Shown piece by piece: positions 9,701 to 17,190 of a stretch of DNA of 64,000 nucleotides. This stretch comes from Pseudomonas parasichuanensis. Lineage in GTDB: Bacteria > Pseudomonadota > Gammaproteobacteria > Pseudomonadales > Pseudomonadaceae. Position numbers and translations under genes: made by a program. Location: NCBI RefSeq assembly GCF_021601385.1, contig NZ_BQHO01000004.1, forward strand, positions 212,170-276,169, read 5' to 3'. How positions within the stretch are numbered: the stretch's first letter is position 1; each line of letters opens with the position of its first letter. The notes under the pieces were generated by a model that was given only the letters and a program-made list of their open reading frames with translations, was not told the DNA's origin and did no database searches.

Positions 9701-10186
9701 CAAGTGCGCTCCTGGCCGGGCAAGGGCACCGTGTTCCGCGTCAGTGTGCCGATTGCCCGCAGCGCAGCGCCGAGCGTGCCGACACCGACAGAGCAGCCAG
9801 GGCAACCGCTGGCCGGGCTGCAGGTGCTGTGCGTGGACAACGAAGACAGCATCCTGATCGGCATGAACAGCCTGCTCAGCCGCTGGGGCTGCCAGGTGTG
9901 GACCGCGCGCAACCAGGCCGAATGCGAAGCGCTGCTGGCCAAGGGGCTGCGCCCGCACCTGGCGCTGGTGGACTATCACCTGGACGACGGCGAGACCGGC
10001 ACCGGGCTGATGGGCTGGCTACGGGCGCGCCTGGGCGAGCCGGTACCGGGGGTGGTGATCAGTGCCGACGGGCGCAACGAGACCATCGCCATGGTCCATG
10101 CCGCCGGCCTGGACTACCTGGCCAAGCCGGTCAAGCCCGCAGCGCTGCGCGCCCTGCTCAATCGGCATCTGAGCCTGGTTCAGTAA
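6710..10186 (+). CDS. crbS: CrbS/MxtR-type hybrid: Na+/solute symporter domain, PAS, histidine kinase and receiver
   Basis: An 1158-residue inner-membrane sensor. Residues 1 to about 500 form a sodium:solute symporter (SSS) domain with about 13 helices. A PAS-like domain (about 635-755, ENINQGISVVDQNLHLVAWN) and a short coiled coil follow, then the HisKA H-box with His806 in SHDLMQPLNAARLF, and an ATPase domain (LTNALRYGKG, DRGPGIADDK, GLGLGLAI). A C-terminal receiver carries phospho-acceptor Asp1088 in LALVDYHLDD. Homologues known as CrbS or MxtR act with the regulator CrbR/ErdR to control acetyl-CoA synthetase and acetate use. The cognate regulator is not in this window. The sister kinase CbrA lacks the receiver, which argues against that name. 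It follows a REP pair and overlaps the rmuC 3' end tail to tail by 29 bases. Confidence 0.9.
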   Translation: MSLSSGLIAVVALAYMAIMFAIAFYGDRRSTPLPPKLRAWVYSLSLAVYCTSWTFFGAVGQAAEQLWAFLPIYLGPVLLLIFAPWVLQKMVLISKQQNITSIADFIAARYGKSQTLAVVVALICLVGVLPYIALQLKGIVLGVNLLIGANADATGSRVQDTALVVSLVLALFAIVFGTRSLDVTEHHRGMVLAIAFESLVKLLAFLAVGAFVVFNLYDGFDDLFTQARQSVHLESYWQETINWPSMVVQTAVAMMAIICLPRQFHVTVVENIEPQDMRLARWVFPLYLALAALFVVPIALAGQMLLPGTVISDSFVISLPLAEAHPSLALLAFIGGASAATGMVIVEAVALSTMVSNDMLLPWLLRRNNAERPFEAFRHWMLSVRRVTIVVILLLAYVSYRLLGSTASLATIGQIAFAAVTQLTPAMLGALYWKQANRRGVFAGLAAGIFLWFYTLVLPIAAHSLGWSLSLFPGLAWLHGNPLGLPITPLTQGVVLSLAGNFTLFAWVSILSRTRVSEHWQAGRFIGQQTSARPSSKPLLAVQIDDLLNLAARFVGEERARQSFIRFAYRQGKGFNPNQNADGDWIEHTERLLAGVLGSSSTRAVVKAAIEGREMQLEDVVRIADEASEVLQFNRALLQGAIENINQGISVVDQNLHLVAWNRRYLELFNYPDGLISVGRPIADIIRYNAERGLCGPGEAQVHVARRLHWMRQGRAHSSERLFPNGRVIELIGNPMPGGGFVMSFTDITPFREAEQALRDANEGLEQRVAERTHELSQLNQALTEAKSRAEAVSQSKTRFLAAVSHDLMQPLNAARLFSAALSQQAEGMNDEARQLVQHMDSSLRSAEELISDLLDISRLENGKVTPDVKAFALNELFDTLGAEFKLLAAEKGLAFRLRGSRLRVDSDMKLLRRVLQNFLTNALRYGKGPILLGVRRQGERLWLEVWDRGPGIADDKLAVIFQEFKRLDSHQTRAEKGLGLGLAIADGLCRVLGHQLQVRSWPGKGTVFRVSVPIARSAAPSVPTPTEQPGQPLAGLQVLCVDNEDSILIGMNSLLSRWGCQVWTARNQAECEALLAKGLRPHLALVDYHLDDGETGTGLMGWLRARLGEPVPGVVISADGRNETIAMVHAAGLDYLAKPVKPAALRALLNRHLSLVQ

Positions 10187-11630
10187 CCGCTTCGTCGCTC
10201 AGGGCGCGCTCGATCAACTCGGCCGGCAGGCTCTTGCTGGCCCGGGCGCCGAGCAGCTTGAGCTGCTCGCTGCGGCTGACCAGGTTGCCGCGCCCTTCAC
10301 AGAGTTTGTTGCGCGCAGCAGCGTAGGCCTTGTCGACCTGTTGCAGGCGGGTGCCGAGTTCATCCAGGTCCTGGATGAACAGCACGAACTTGTCGTACAG
10401 CCAGCCGGCGCGCTCGGCGATCTCGCGGGCGTTCTGGGTTTGCCGCTCTTGCTTCCACAGGCTGTCGATCACCCGCAGGGTGGCCAGCAAGGTGGTTGGG
10501 CTGACGATCACGATCTGCCGGTCAAAGGCTTCCTGGAACAGGTTCGGCTCAGCCTGCAGCGCCGCCGAGAACGCCGCCTCGATGGGCACGAACAGCAGCA
10601 CGAAATCGAGGCTGTGCAGCCCATCGAGGCGGTTGTAATCCTTGCTCGACAGGCCTTTGACGTGGTTGCGCAGCGACAGCACATGCTGCTTGAGCGCGGC
10701 GTCGTCGTTATTGCTGACGAACTGCTGGTAGGCGGTAAGGCTGACCTTGGCGTCTACCACCACCTGCTTGTCGCCCGGCAGCATGATCAGCACGTCAGGC
10801 TGGAAGCGCTCGCCATCGGCGCTCTTGAGGCTGACCTGGGTCTGGTACTCGCGGCCCTTTTCCAGGCCCGCGTGCTCCAGCACCCGCTCGAGGATCAGCT
10901 CGCCCCAGTTGCCCTGGGTTTTCTGGCCCTTGAGTGCCTGGGTGAGGTTGGTGGCTTCGTCAGACAGGCGCAGGTTGAGCTGCTGCAGGCGTTCGAGCTC
11001 CTTGCCCAGCGAGAAACGCTCGCGGGCCTCTTGCTGGTAGCTTTCCTCGACGCGTTTTTCGAAGGCCTGTATGCGCTCCTTGAGCGGGTCGAGCAACTGG
11101 CCCATCTGCTGCTGGCTGGTCTGGGCGAAGCGCTGCTCGCGCTCATCGAAGATCTTCGTGGCCATTTCGGCGAACTGGGCGCGCAGGGTGTCGCGGGCTT
11201 GCTGCAGGTCTTCCAGGCGCTGCTGGTGGCTTTCCTGCTGCTCACGCAACTCGGCTTCCAGGCGCGCGGCCTGCGCTTCGAAGCGGCGTAGTTCGGCCTC
11301 GCGATTGGCGCGTTCCAGGCTCCAGGCGTGGGCGGCGTCGCGGGCGTTGTCGCGGTCGATCTGCAACAGCTCCAGTTCGCGGCCCTGGGCGGCCAGCTGG
11401 GCCTGCTTGACGGTGTTGGCTTCGCTCAGGTCGCTGATCTCGTCACGGCCCGCGTCGAGCTGGGCCTGCAGGCCTTCCTGGGCCAGCTGGGCGCTGTTCA
11501 GGCGCTCTTCGAGCAAGGCCCGCTCATTGTCCCGAGCACCCTGGCGGCGCTGAACCTGCATGACCCACCCCAGGCAGGGCAAGGCACCCGCCACCAACCC
11601 CAGCAGAATGCTGGCCAGATCCACTGCCAT
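10158..11630 (-). CDS. rmuC: DNA recombination protein RmuC
   Basis: A 490-residue protein with an N-terminal membrane anchor (residues about 4-24), a long coiled coil (about 30-185, rich in Glu, Gln and Arg heptads) and the C-terminal RmuC nuclease-like domain (about 195-470). Recognisable RmuC blocks include GNWGELILERVLEHAGLEKGREY and VVDAKVSLTAY. RmuC limits recombination at inverted repeats and is related to restriction-type nuclease folds. It ends inside the last codons of crbS on the opposite strand. Confidence 0.93.
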   Translation of the reverse strand: MAVDLASILLGLVAGALPCLGWVMQVQRRQGARDNERALLEERLNSAQLAQEGLQAQLDAGRDEISDLSEANTVKQAQLAAQGRELELLQIDRDNARDAAHAWSLERANREAELRRFEAQAARLEAELREQQESHQQRLEDLQQARDTLRAQFAEMATKIFDEREQRFAQTSQQQMGQLLDPLKERIQAFEKRVEESYQQEARERFSLGKELERLQQLNLRLSDEATNLTQALKGQKTQGNWGELILERVLEHAGLEKGREYQTQVSLKSADGERFQPDVLIMLPGDKQVVVDAKVSLTAYQQFVSNNDDAALKQHVLSLRNHVKGLSSKDYNRLDGLHSLDFVLLFVPIEAAFSAALQAEPNLFQEAFDRQIVIVSPTTLLATLRVIDSLWKQERQTQNAREIAERAGWLYDKFVLFIQDLDELGTRLQQVDKAYAAARNKLCEGRGNLVSRSEQLKLLGARASKSLPAELIERALSDEAVTEPGSDAD

Positions 11631-11697
11631 GCTTACCCCGAACGATCTTTTGCGAATGCTGCGCAGCTTATCAGCCTGGATGCGACACTGCCCGTGC

Positions 11698-12111
11698 CTA
11701 CAGGGAGGCTAACTGCTTCAACAGCCGCCGCGCCTCCTGCGAGCCCTGCCCCGCCGCCTGCCCCAGCCAGTAGCGTGCCTGTTCGGGCTCCTGCGCCTGG
11801 CATGCACGCCCATACTCCAGCTGCGCTCGGCGATCACCGGCACGCGCAGCCTGGCGCAGCAATTCATGGCCGATGCGCCGGTCACGGGCGTTGCCACAGT
11901 CGCGGCACAGCATCTGCCCCAGGCGGCTCTGGGCCACCACCACGCCCTGGCGGGCCGGCTGTTTGAGCATGCGCCCAGCCAGGTGCTTGACGCTGGGTTT
12001 GTCGCCCAGCCGCGGGCTGTCGAGCAGCCACAGGGCAACCTTCAGGGAAAACCGTTTTTTGGGGGGCAGCGATGCATCCGGACTGGCGAGGTGTTTACCG
12101 CGAAGCTTCAT
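11698..12111 (-). CDS. Small Sel1-like repeat protein
   Basis: A 137-residue soluble protein. The C-terminal half contains Sel1/TPR-like alpha-helical repeats, seen as ARQGVVVAQSRLGQML, ARAGDRRAQLEYGRA and EQARYWLGQAAGQGSQEARR. The N-terminus is basic. Two Cys residues (CRDC) in the middle could bind metal but are isolated. Sel1 repeats mediate protein-protein contacts; no partner is evident. The ATG at 12111 is preferred over the TTG two codons upstream; the ribosome-binding site is weak. The upstream DNA carries long A-tracts on this strand. Confidence 0.75.
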   Translation of the reverse strand: MKLRGKHLASPDASLPPKKRFSLKVALWLLDSPRLGDKPSVKHLAGRMLKQPARQGVVVAQSRLGQMLCRDCGNARDRRIGHELLRQAARAGDRRAQLEYGRACQAQEPEQARYWLGQAAGQGSQEARRLLKQLASL

Positions 12112-13055
12112 GACCAACAGCGTAGGTGACTCAAGAGGCGCGCCACTCTACTCTTTTTTTTTCGCCACGGCCCGGCAGACTTTTGGCCAAGATCGATTTT
12201 TTTTTTCATGTTTTTTTCTTGACGTTTTCGCCGGGCGGATTTCCTTGCCACGGCACAACCCCGATTGTCGGACACTTGCCCAAACTGCTGGCACGCCCGT
12301 GCTAGAGCAAGCGCCCGGGACAATCCACAGAAGCTGTGGATAACTCGGTGGACAACCACTTCGAGAAGCCCGCAAAGCCCGATGAAACGTGGCCTGCAGT
12401 CAAACTGTCGATTTTTTCACCAGTAAAAATTAGTGTTTTTTTTCATTGACTTAAGCTCGCAGTCAAGTCATTGGCGAGGCCTTGGCAGCCTGTTGCACGC
12501 GGCTAACAGCCACTGTCTCAAATGTGTACAAGTGCACCATCAAACAGCATGGGCGTGCCCGAAAAAAGGCCATCCAGGTATTGGACGGGGCATTTCCCCT
12601 CTTCCCAGCACCGACAAGAATCGACATAATGGCGGGCTTCGCTAAAAACAACTTGATACTTGCCAACCCTCGATCATTCGTGTAGGGTTCGCCCCGTTAG
12701 TACCCAGTTGAAAATCAATTCCGGCCACACAGTCCTCGCAGCCCCCCTCTCGACCACGAGCAGGCGCTGCCCCATCAGGACCGGCCCATTCGATGATCCA
12801 CTTGGCAGCCAACGCTGCTCAAGCACGAATCACGTCTCAGATTGATCAGGATCTTCCCCGGCGCCTCGAACCCTGGCCCCGGTGTGCTGCCTGCCTTTTG
12901 TCGTACCTACCAGTCAGCCCAGCGCCCACCTTTGATGCGCCACTCTGGCTGCCCTGTTCCAGTCAGGTTCTGCGTCTCCTTAATAAAGACGTCACTGGAA
13001 CGTTTCTATTGTGCACGGATCAAACCCCGTGTCTTACGCAGGAACATCCAACAAT
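12112..13055. other. 944-bp gene-free region with phased T-tracts and a DnaA box
   Basis: No convincing coding frame is present on either strand; the short frames lack ribosome-binding sites and family-like sequence. The region is less GC-rich than its surroundings. It carries T9 (12154-12162), T10 (12197-12206), T7 (12211-12217) and T8 (12436-12443) tracts, a perfect DnaA box at 12335-12343, and a small inverted repeat TGACTT/AAGTCA (12447-12452 and 12465-12470). Near the 3' end, CTTAATAAAG (12979-12988) could be part of a promoter for the small gene at 13056. It could be a regulatory leader or hold a small RNA; nothing in the sequence decides. Confidence 0.6.
12335..12343 (-). promoter_or_regulatory. 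Perfect DnaA box (TTATCCACA on the minus strand)
   Basis: TGTGGATAA on the plus strand is the reverse complement of the consensus high-affinity DnaA box. Two degenerate neighbours lie within 25 bases: CAATCCACA at 12321-12329 and GGTGGACAA at 12348-12356. No dnaA, dnaN or parAB genes are nearby, so this is not oriC. A titration or regulatory site is possible, or chance. Confidence 0.4.
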
Positions 13056-13280
13056 ATGAGTAACCATCATCAAATTCAGGTTGCCGCCGGCACCCTTTCC
13101 AAAGCCTTCGCTCCACTGAAGTGCCTGATCGTTGCGCCCCGCAAGGGCAGCTTCAGCTTCACCCTGGTCGACGAGTTTGGCGTTGCTTGCCACACCGAAC
13201 GCCTGTACCCGGACCAGTACACCCGCGCCGAGCCCTTGCAGGCAGTGATCGAGCGCACCCGCCAATCACTGGTCGCATGA
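13056..13280 (+). CDS. Small conserved-looking hypothetical protein (74 aa)
   Basis: A 74-residue soluble protein, basic in its N-terminal half. It reads as two beta-hairpin segments (LKCLIVAPRKGSFSFTLVDEFGVACHTERL) followed by a short helix. No family is recognised. The upstream CAGGAAC gives a modest ribosome-binding site. Codon use is typical of the chromosome, unlike the surrounding gene-free DNA, which supports it being real. It is followed by two palindromic elements that may belong to its transcript. Confidence 0.65.
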   Translation: MSNHHQIQVAAGTLSKAFAPLKCLIVAPRKGSFSFTLVDEFGVACHTERLYPDQYTRAEPLQAVIERTRQSLVA

Positions 13281-13293
13281 ACGAATGGCGCGC

Positions 13294-13383
13294 GATTCAT
13301 GCCGTGAATCCATGCCCATGCAAGCTGCCTGAAGGTTCTTGGCTTAATTGCCAGCGGGTATATGCCCCGCAACCTCAGGCAGC
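13294..13383 (+). ncRNA. Candidate structured RNA: hairpin plus cloverleaf-like three-way junction
   Basis: A short hairpin (GATTCA 13294-13299 with TGAATC 13305-13310) precedes a compact nested structure. The outer stem pairs GCTGCCTGAAGGTT (13324-13337) with AACCTCAGGCAGC (13371-13383), leaving one bulged base. Inside are two adjacent hairpins: TTGGC/GCCAG (13339-13343 with 13350-13354, one G-U pair) and GCGGG/CCCGC (13354-13358 with 13366-13370). Nearly every base outside the loops is paired. The pairing is seen directly; that it is transcribed is inference. It has no T-run, so it is not a standard terminator, and I do not recognise a known RNA family. The rest of 13384-13525 shows no feature. 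Confidence 0.45.
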
Positions 13384-13525
13384 AATCGATTTAAAAACAG
13401 CCCTTTACACCATGCTTATCACACTACACTTCAACTCGAGCGGCCGTGGTCGCTTCCGACGGGCCTGACCACTCACCAGCTGCCAAGCTCCAGCGCCCGT
13501 CGGTCCTGATCTGGTCGAGGGCACC

Positions 13526-13999
13526 ATGGGCATCGCTGCGAACGAGTTGAGTCGATACGTGATTCGGCCAACGCTGATCTACCTGAACCGCCACTGCGAA
13601 AGCGCCGAAGCATTGTTACTGGGCGTTGCCGCAAGCCAGTCGGCACTGGGCTCGGCCTTGCACGACCGGCGCGGCCACGGCCTGTACCGCATTGCCGAGC
13701 ACCGCCACCGCTGCCTGTGGGACCAGTTCCTGGCCCGCGACCCGGAACTGGCCAGCCTGGTCCGTGGCCTGGCCAGCCAGCACGCCTTCCTCGGCGGGCC
13801 GCACCTGGAACTCACGGTCAACCTGCGCTACGCCACCGCCATCGCCTGGATGCTGATCGAAGAGCAGGCCCCCCCATTGCCCGCCGCCGACGACCTGCTG
13901 GGGCTGGCACGGATCTGGCGCCAGACCTTCAACCCCCAGGGCCGCTTGCGTGATTTCACCCGGGCCTGGCAGCACTGTATCGAACCCGTCACGGCATAG
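13526..13999 (+). CDS. Conserved-looking hypothetical protein (157 aa)
   Basis: A 157-residue mostly helical protein beginning MGIAANELSRYVIRPTLIYL, with HDRRGHGLYRIAEHRHRCLWDQFLARDP in the middle. The Arg-Gly-His-Gly-Leu-Tyr-Arg-Ile stretch is reminiscent of phage or lysozyme-like structural proteins, but I cannot place it in a family. No signal peptide or membrane segment is seen. GAGGG upstream gives a fair ribosome-binding site. It lies 155 bases before fadL on the same strand. Codon bias is typical of the host, which supports coding. Confidence 0.7.
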   Translation: MGIAANELSRYVIRPTLIYLNRHCESAEALLLGVAASQSALGSALHDRRGHGLYRIAEHRHRCLWDQFLARDPELASLVRGLASQHAFLGGPHLELTVNLRYATAIAWMLIEEQAPPLPAADDLLGLARIWRQTFNPQGRLRDFTRAWQHCIEPVTA

Positions 14000-14154
14000 C
14001 CGTGCTGAGAAGCGTTCTCGAATACACCCCGGAAAAAAGGAATTTTGGTCGGATTGTCCTACAAAACCGCTCTATCTCGTGCATTACAGCCTATGGCGTG
14101 GAGCGAGATTTGTTGGTAGCTTTCCGACCCGGAGATCCCAAGGAGTTTCTAATA

Positions 14155-15432
14155 ATGAAAAAAGCAATGCTCAAAACCTCCCTCGGTATTGCCGTTGCCC
14201 TCGCTTCCAGCCACTTGCTCGCCAGCGGTTTCGCGCTGAACGAACAAAGTGTCAGCGGCATGGGGACAGGTTTCGCGGGTCGTTCTTCTTCTGCCGAAGA
14301 TGCCAGCACCGTGTACGGCAACCCGGCGGGCATGGCGCGCCTCAAGCGCGAACAAATTACCGTGGGTGGCGCAGCCATCTTTGCAAAGTCCGACATTTCC
14401 GGCCGTGGCAGCAACCTCGGGGGGGAAACCGATGGTGACATGGTCCCGGTCGTCGGCGTGCCGATGGGTTACTACGTCAAGCCGATCGACGATCACTGGA
14501 GCGTCGGTTTCGGTGTGTACGTACCGTTCGGCCTGGTCACCGACTACGGCAGCGGCGACGCCGCACGCTACTGGGGCAAGAAGAGCCACGTTGAAGTGGT
14601 GACCTTCCAGCCGACCGTCAGCTACGCCTTCAACGACAAGGTGTCGATCGGTTTCGGTCCGACCATCAACCGCATCAAGGGCGAGCTGGGCTCGAACACC
14701 GTCAACCCGCTCACCCCTGGCCGCAACGACGGCGAAGTGAAGATCAAGGGTGACGACACCGCCGTCGGCTACAACATCGGCATCATGATCCAGGCCACCG
14801 ACCGTACCCGCATCGGCCTGACCTACCACTCGATGGTCGACTACAAGCTCGAAGGCGATACCAAGGTCAACAACGCCTTCCTTGGCGCCTACAGCGGCAG
14901 CAAGTTCGACGCCGAACTGAAGATCAAGACGCCGGAGTCGGCCGACTTCTCGATCACCCACGAGCTGGATGACCAGTGGACCCTGTACGCAGGCACCACC
15001 TTCACCCGCTGGAGCCGTCTGAAAGACATCACCGTCACCAACGAGTTGCCGGCACAGGTTGCCGCCAACCCGATCGGGCGTGGTCTGGGTACCATCACCG
15101 AAGAGCAGAACTGGCATGACACCTGGGCTGGCGCCATCGGTGCGGCCTACAAGGTGAACAAGGAGTGGACCCTGCGCACCGGCTTCTCCATGGACCAGTC
15201 GCCGACCAACAACCACGACCGCTCGCCGCGCATCCCCACTGGCGATCGCAAGATCTTCAGCCTGGGCGCCGGCTACAGCCCGACCGACGACATGACCATC
15301 GACGTGGCTTACTCCTACCTGTGGGAGGAAGACACCAAGGTCAACCTGGCAAGCTCGACCAAGGGCAGCTACCAGGCCAAGTACGAAAACAGTGCTCACG
15401 GTGTCGGTGCTTCCCTCACCTACCGCTTCTGA
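14155..15432 (+). CDS. fadL: FadL-family outer membrane long-chain fatty acid transporter
   Basis: A 425-residue outer membrane beta-barrel. It has a signal peptide ending near residue 23 (SHLLASGFALNE) and the FadL signature right after it: GFALNEQSVSGMGTGFAGRS followed by DASTVYGNPAGMARL, the N-terminal plug with an NPA turn. The C-terminus ends in Tyr-Arg-Phe, as expected for barrel assembly. FadL proteins pass long-chain fatty acids or other hydrophobic compounds across the outer membrane. The start at 14155 follows AAGGAG (14140-14145). A strong terminator closes the gene. The exact substrate may differ, since pseudomonads have several FadL paralogues. Confidence 0.9.
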   Translation: MKKAMLKTSLGIAVALASSHLLASGFALNEQSVSGMGTGFAGRSSSAEDASTVYGNPAGMARLKREQITVGGAAIFAKSDISGRGSNLGGETDGDMVPVVGVPMGYYVKPIDDHWSVGFGVYVPFGLVTDYGSGDAARYWGKKSHVEVVTFQPTVSYAFNDKVSIGFGPTINRIKGELGSNTVNPLTPGRNDGEVKIKGDDTAVGYNIGIMIQATDRTRIGLTYHSMVDYKLEGDTKVNNAFLGAYSGSKFDAELKIKTPESADFSITHELDDQWTLYAGTTFTRWSRLKDITVTNELPAQVAANPIGRGLGTITEEQNWHDTWAGAIGAAYKVNKEWTLRTGFSMDQSPTNNHDRSPRIPTGDRKIFSLGAGYSPTDDMTIDVAYSYLWEEDTKVNLASSTKGSYQAKYENSAHGVGASLTYRF

Positions 15433-15453
15433 GTCACTGCCGCAGCATGAAAG

Positions 15454-15476
15454 AACCGCCCACGTGGCGGTTTTTT
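15454..15476 (+). terminator. Intrinsic terminator of fadL
   Basis: AACCGCC (15454-15460) pairs with GGCGGTT (15466-15472) around CACGT, followed by a T-run to 15476. It abuts the stop codon of the converging LysR gene. Confidence 0.9.
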
Positions 15477-16405
15477 CATGCCTGAACGGGCCAGCTGTCG
15501 CCCAGGCAGTCCTGCAGATACGCCATGAAGGCACGCACCTTGGTGGTCATGGCATGGCGATCGGCCAGGCACAGGTAGACATCCATCGGCTCGGTCTGGG
15601 CATAGGCCTGGGCGTCGTCGCTGAACTCGAACAACGGCACCAGCCGCCCGGCGTCCAGGTGTGGGCGTGTGATGAAATCGGCCAGTCGGGTGATACCGCC
15701 ATCGTTCAGCGCCATCTGGGTCAGGGCATCGATGTCGTCGCTGATCAGCACCGGGCCGAACTGCGCCTCGAAACGCAAGCCATCGCGCATGAAGCCCCAG
15801 GGCAGGTAGCGCCCATCCACCGGGTAGCGGAACACCAGGCAGCGATGCTCACGCAGCGCCTCGGGCGTGGCGGGCCAGCCGTTGGCGGCCAGGTAACCGG
15901 GCGAGGCGCAGCAGATGAAGGGGATGCGCGCGATATGCCGGGCCAGCAGGTGATCTTCAAGCTGCGGGGTGATGCGCAGGCTGACATCGACGTCCTCGCG
16001 GGCATGATTGACCTTTCGGTCAGTCATCACCAACTCTATCGAAAGCTGCGGATAGCGCGCGGCAAACGCCGGGATCAGCGGCGCCAGCACATGCCGGCCA
16101 AAGGCCGAACTCGAGGCAATGCACAACCGGCCTTGGGGTTCGCTATCGGGCGTGGTCACGGCTTGCTCGGCCAGGGCCAGGTCACGTTCGATATGGCTCA
16201 CCCGCGCGTAGTACAGGGTACCTGCTGGTGTAAGTGCCATGCTACGGGTGGTGCGCGACAGCAGGCGGACTTGCAGATGGCTTTCCAGGCGCGCCAGGTT
16301 CTGGCTGACTGCTGCTGGGCTAAGCCCCAGCGTGCGGGCGCCCCCGGCAATGCTGCCGGCCTCGACCACCTTGATGAAACTGCGGATGGCGTTGAGCAAG
16401 TCCAT
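15476..16405 (-). CDS. LysR-family transcriptional regulator
   Basis: A 309-residue LTTR. The N-terminal winged helix-turn-helix (residues 1-60: MDLLNAIRSFIKVVEAGSIAGGARTLGLSPAAVSQNLARLE, read in two parts) is typical, and an effector-binding domain spans about 90-300. It diverges from the DUF2798 gene at 16521, the usual arrangement for an LTTR and its target. The shared gap contains two palindromes (16420-16444). The effector is unknown. Confidence 0.88.
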   Translation of the reverse strand: MDLLNAIRSFIKVVEAGSIAGGARTLGLSPAAVSQNLARLESHLQVRLLSRTTRSMALTPAGTLYYARVSHIERDLALAEQAVTTPDSEPQGRLCIASSSAFGRHVLAPLIPAFAARYPQLSIELVMTDRKVNHAREDVDVSLRITPQLEDHLLARHIARIPFICCASPGYLAANGWPATPEALREHRCLVFRYPVDGRYLPWGFMRDGLRFEAQFGPVLISDDIDALTQMALNDGGITRLADFITRPHLDAGRLVPLFEFSDDAQAYAQTEPMDVYLCLADRHAMTTKVRAFMAYLQDCLGDSWPVQA

Positions 16406-16419
16406 GTCGTGCCCTTCGG

Positions 16420-16444
16420 ATTCGTAAGAATCTCTTTATAAAGA
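16420..16444. promoter_or_regulatory. Two adjacent palindromes in the LysR/DUF2798 divergent promoter
   Basis: ATTCGTAAGAAT (16420-16431, ATTC-N4-GAAT) is followed at once by the perfect palindrome TCTTTATAAAGA (16433-16444), which also contains a -10-like TTATAA. They lie 14 bases upstream of the LysR start. An LTTR binding site is a reasonable inference from position and symmetry. Confidence 0.45.
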
Positions 16445-16520
16445 ACACACTGGGCGGGGTCTACAGGGGCCTAGGTAGTCGTTGCTAACCTGCGCCCTCA
16501 CCTTTCGCACAGGAATAGCC

Positions 16521-16781
16521 ATGAACGAGCCCCTTACACTGCGCAACCGACGCAAGCTGCACCCAGGTGCGACACCCTATGTCTTTGCCTTTTTCATGTC
16601 GGGGATCATGGCCATGCTGATGTGCTTCGTGATCACCGCAGCCACCGCCGGGGTGGATGCCGATTACCTGAGCAAGGTGCTCAAGGCCTACCAGCTGGCG
16701 ATGCCGGTGGCTTTTGTTTGTGTGCTGATGGTGCGGCCAGTGGTGGTTCGACTCGTGGCGCTGACGGTGCACCCTCATTGA
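16521..16781 (+). CDS. DUF2798 family small membrane protein
   Basis: An 86-residue protein with two membrane helices (about residues 19-41 and 55-78), the first containing FAFFMSGIMAMLMCFVITA, a typical DUF2798 pattern. Function is unknown for the family. The ATG at 16521 follows AGGAAT. It diverges from a LysR regulator, likely its controller. Confidence 0.8.
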   Translation: MNEPLTLRNRRKLHPGATPYVFAFFMSGIMAMLMCFVITAATAGVDADYLSKVLKAYQLAMPVAFVCVLMVRPVVVRLVALTVHPH

Positions 16782-16854
16782 GGTGAGGTTGGGCCTCAAG
16801 ATGCAGGTCGGGATATTGGGTGAGGGCCACCAGGCGTTCGCGGGGGCATTTGCT

Positions 16855-17125
16855 GCGCTCTCAAGATCGAGCGCCGCCCGCGCGGCGCATCGCTGGCAAG
16901 CCAGCTCCCACATCTGTTTCGGGCCAGTCACTCCTGTGGCTTCATCGCTGTACGCCTTGTTGGTACGACGCGGTGTTGAGGTGGGCACCACTGACGCCTC
17001 GCCTGACTTGAGACATGCGCCAAGGCGGGCAGCGGTACCTTCACAGGCATAATTGGCCCGAAATAAATGTGGGAGCTGGCTTGCCAGCGATGCGCCGCGC
17101 GGGCGGCGCTCGATCTTGAGAGCGC
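16855..17125. repeat. Perfect 59-bp inverted repeat built on a REP core, spaced 153 bp
   Basis: Bases 16855-16913 and 17067-17125 are exact reverse complements over 59 bases. Each arm is the class A REP core (TCGCTGGCAAGCCAGCTCCCA) plus a 33-base flank containing GAGCGCCGCCCGCGCGGCGC, itself a palindrome. Inside the arms, similarity continues imperfectly (TTTCGGGCCA, then CCTGTG). The stretch 16782-17190 holds no gene. Confidence 0.9.
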
Positions 17126-17190
17126 TGCAGATCTGTCGGCGAGCACCTGGCGACCCACATGCAATCCCAAGACAGAAGCCAGAGCATCAC

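Noticed and set aside
5213-9979. A 1588-codon open frame on the minus strand, opposite crbS and the MFS gene
   Set aside because: It is the mirror of strong plus-strand genes; low-complexity Gln/His/Arg-rich translation and no family features. Long antisense frames are expected in GC-rich DNA.
12335-12343. DnaA box as evidence of the replication origin
   Set aside because: One perfect box and no dnaA, dnaN, gyrB, parAB or box cluster nearby; origin not supported.
14149-15534. A 461-codon minus-strand frame opposite fadL
   Set aside because: Shadow of a clear outer membrane protein; no membrane or enzyme features of its own.
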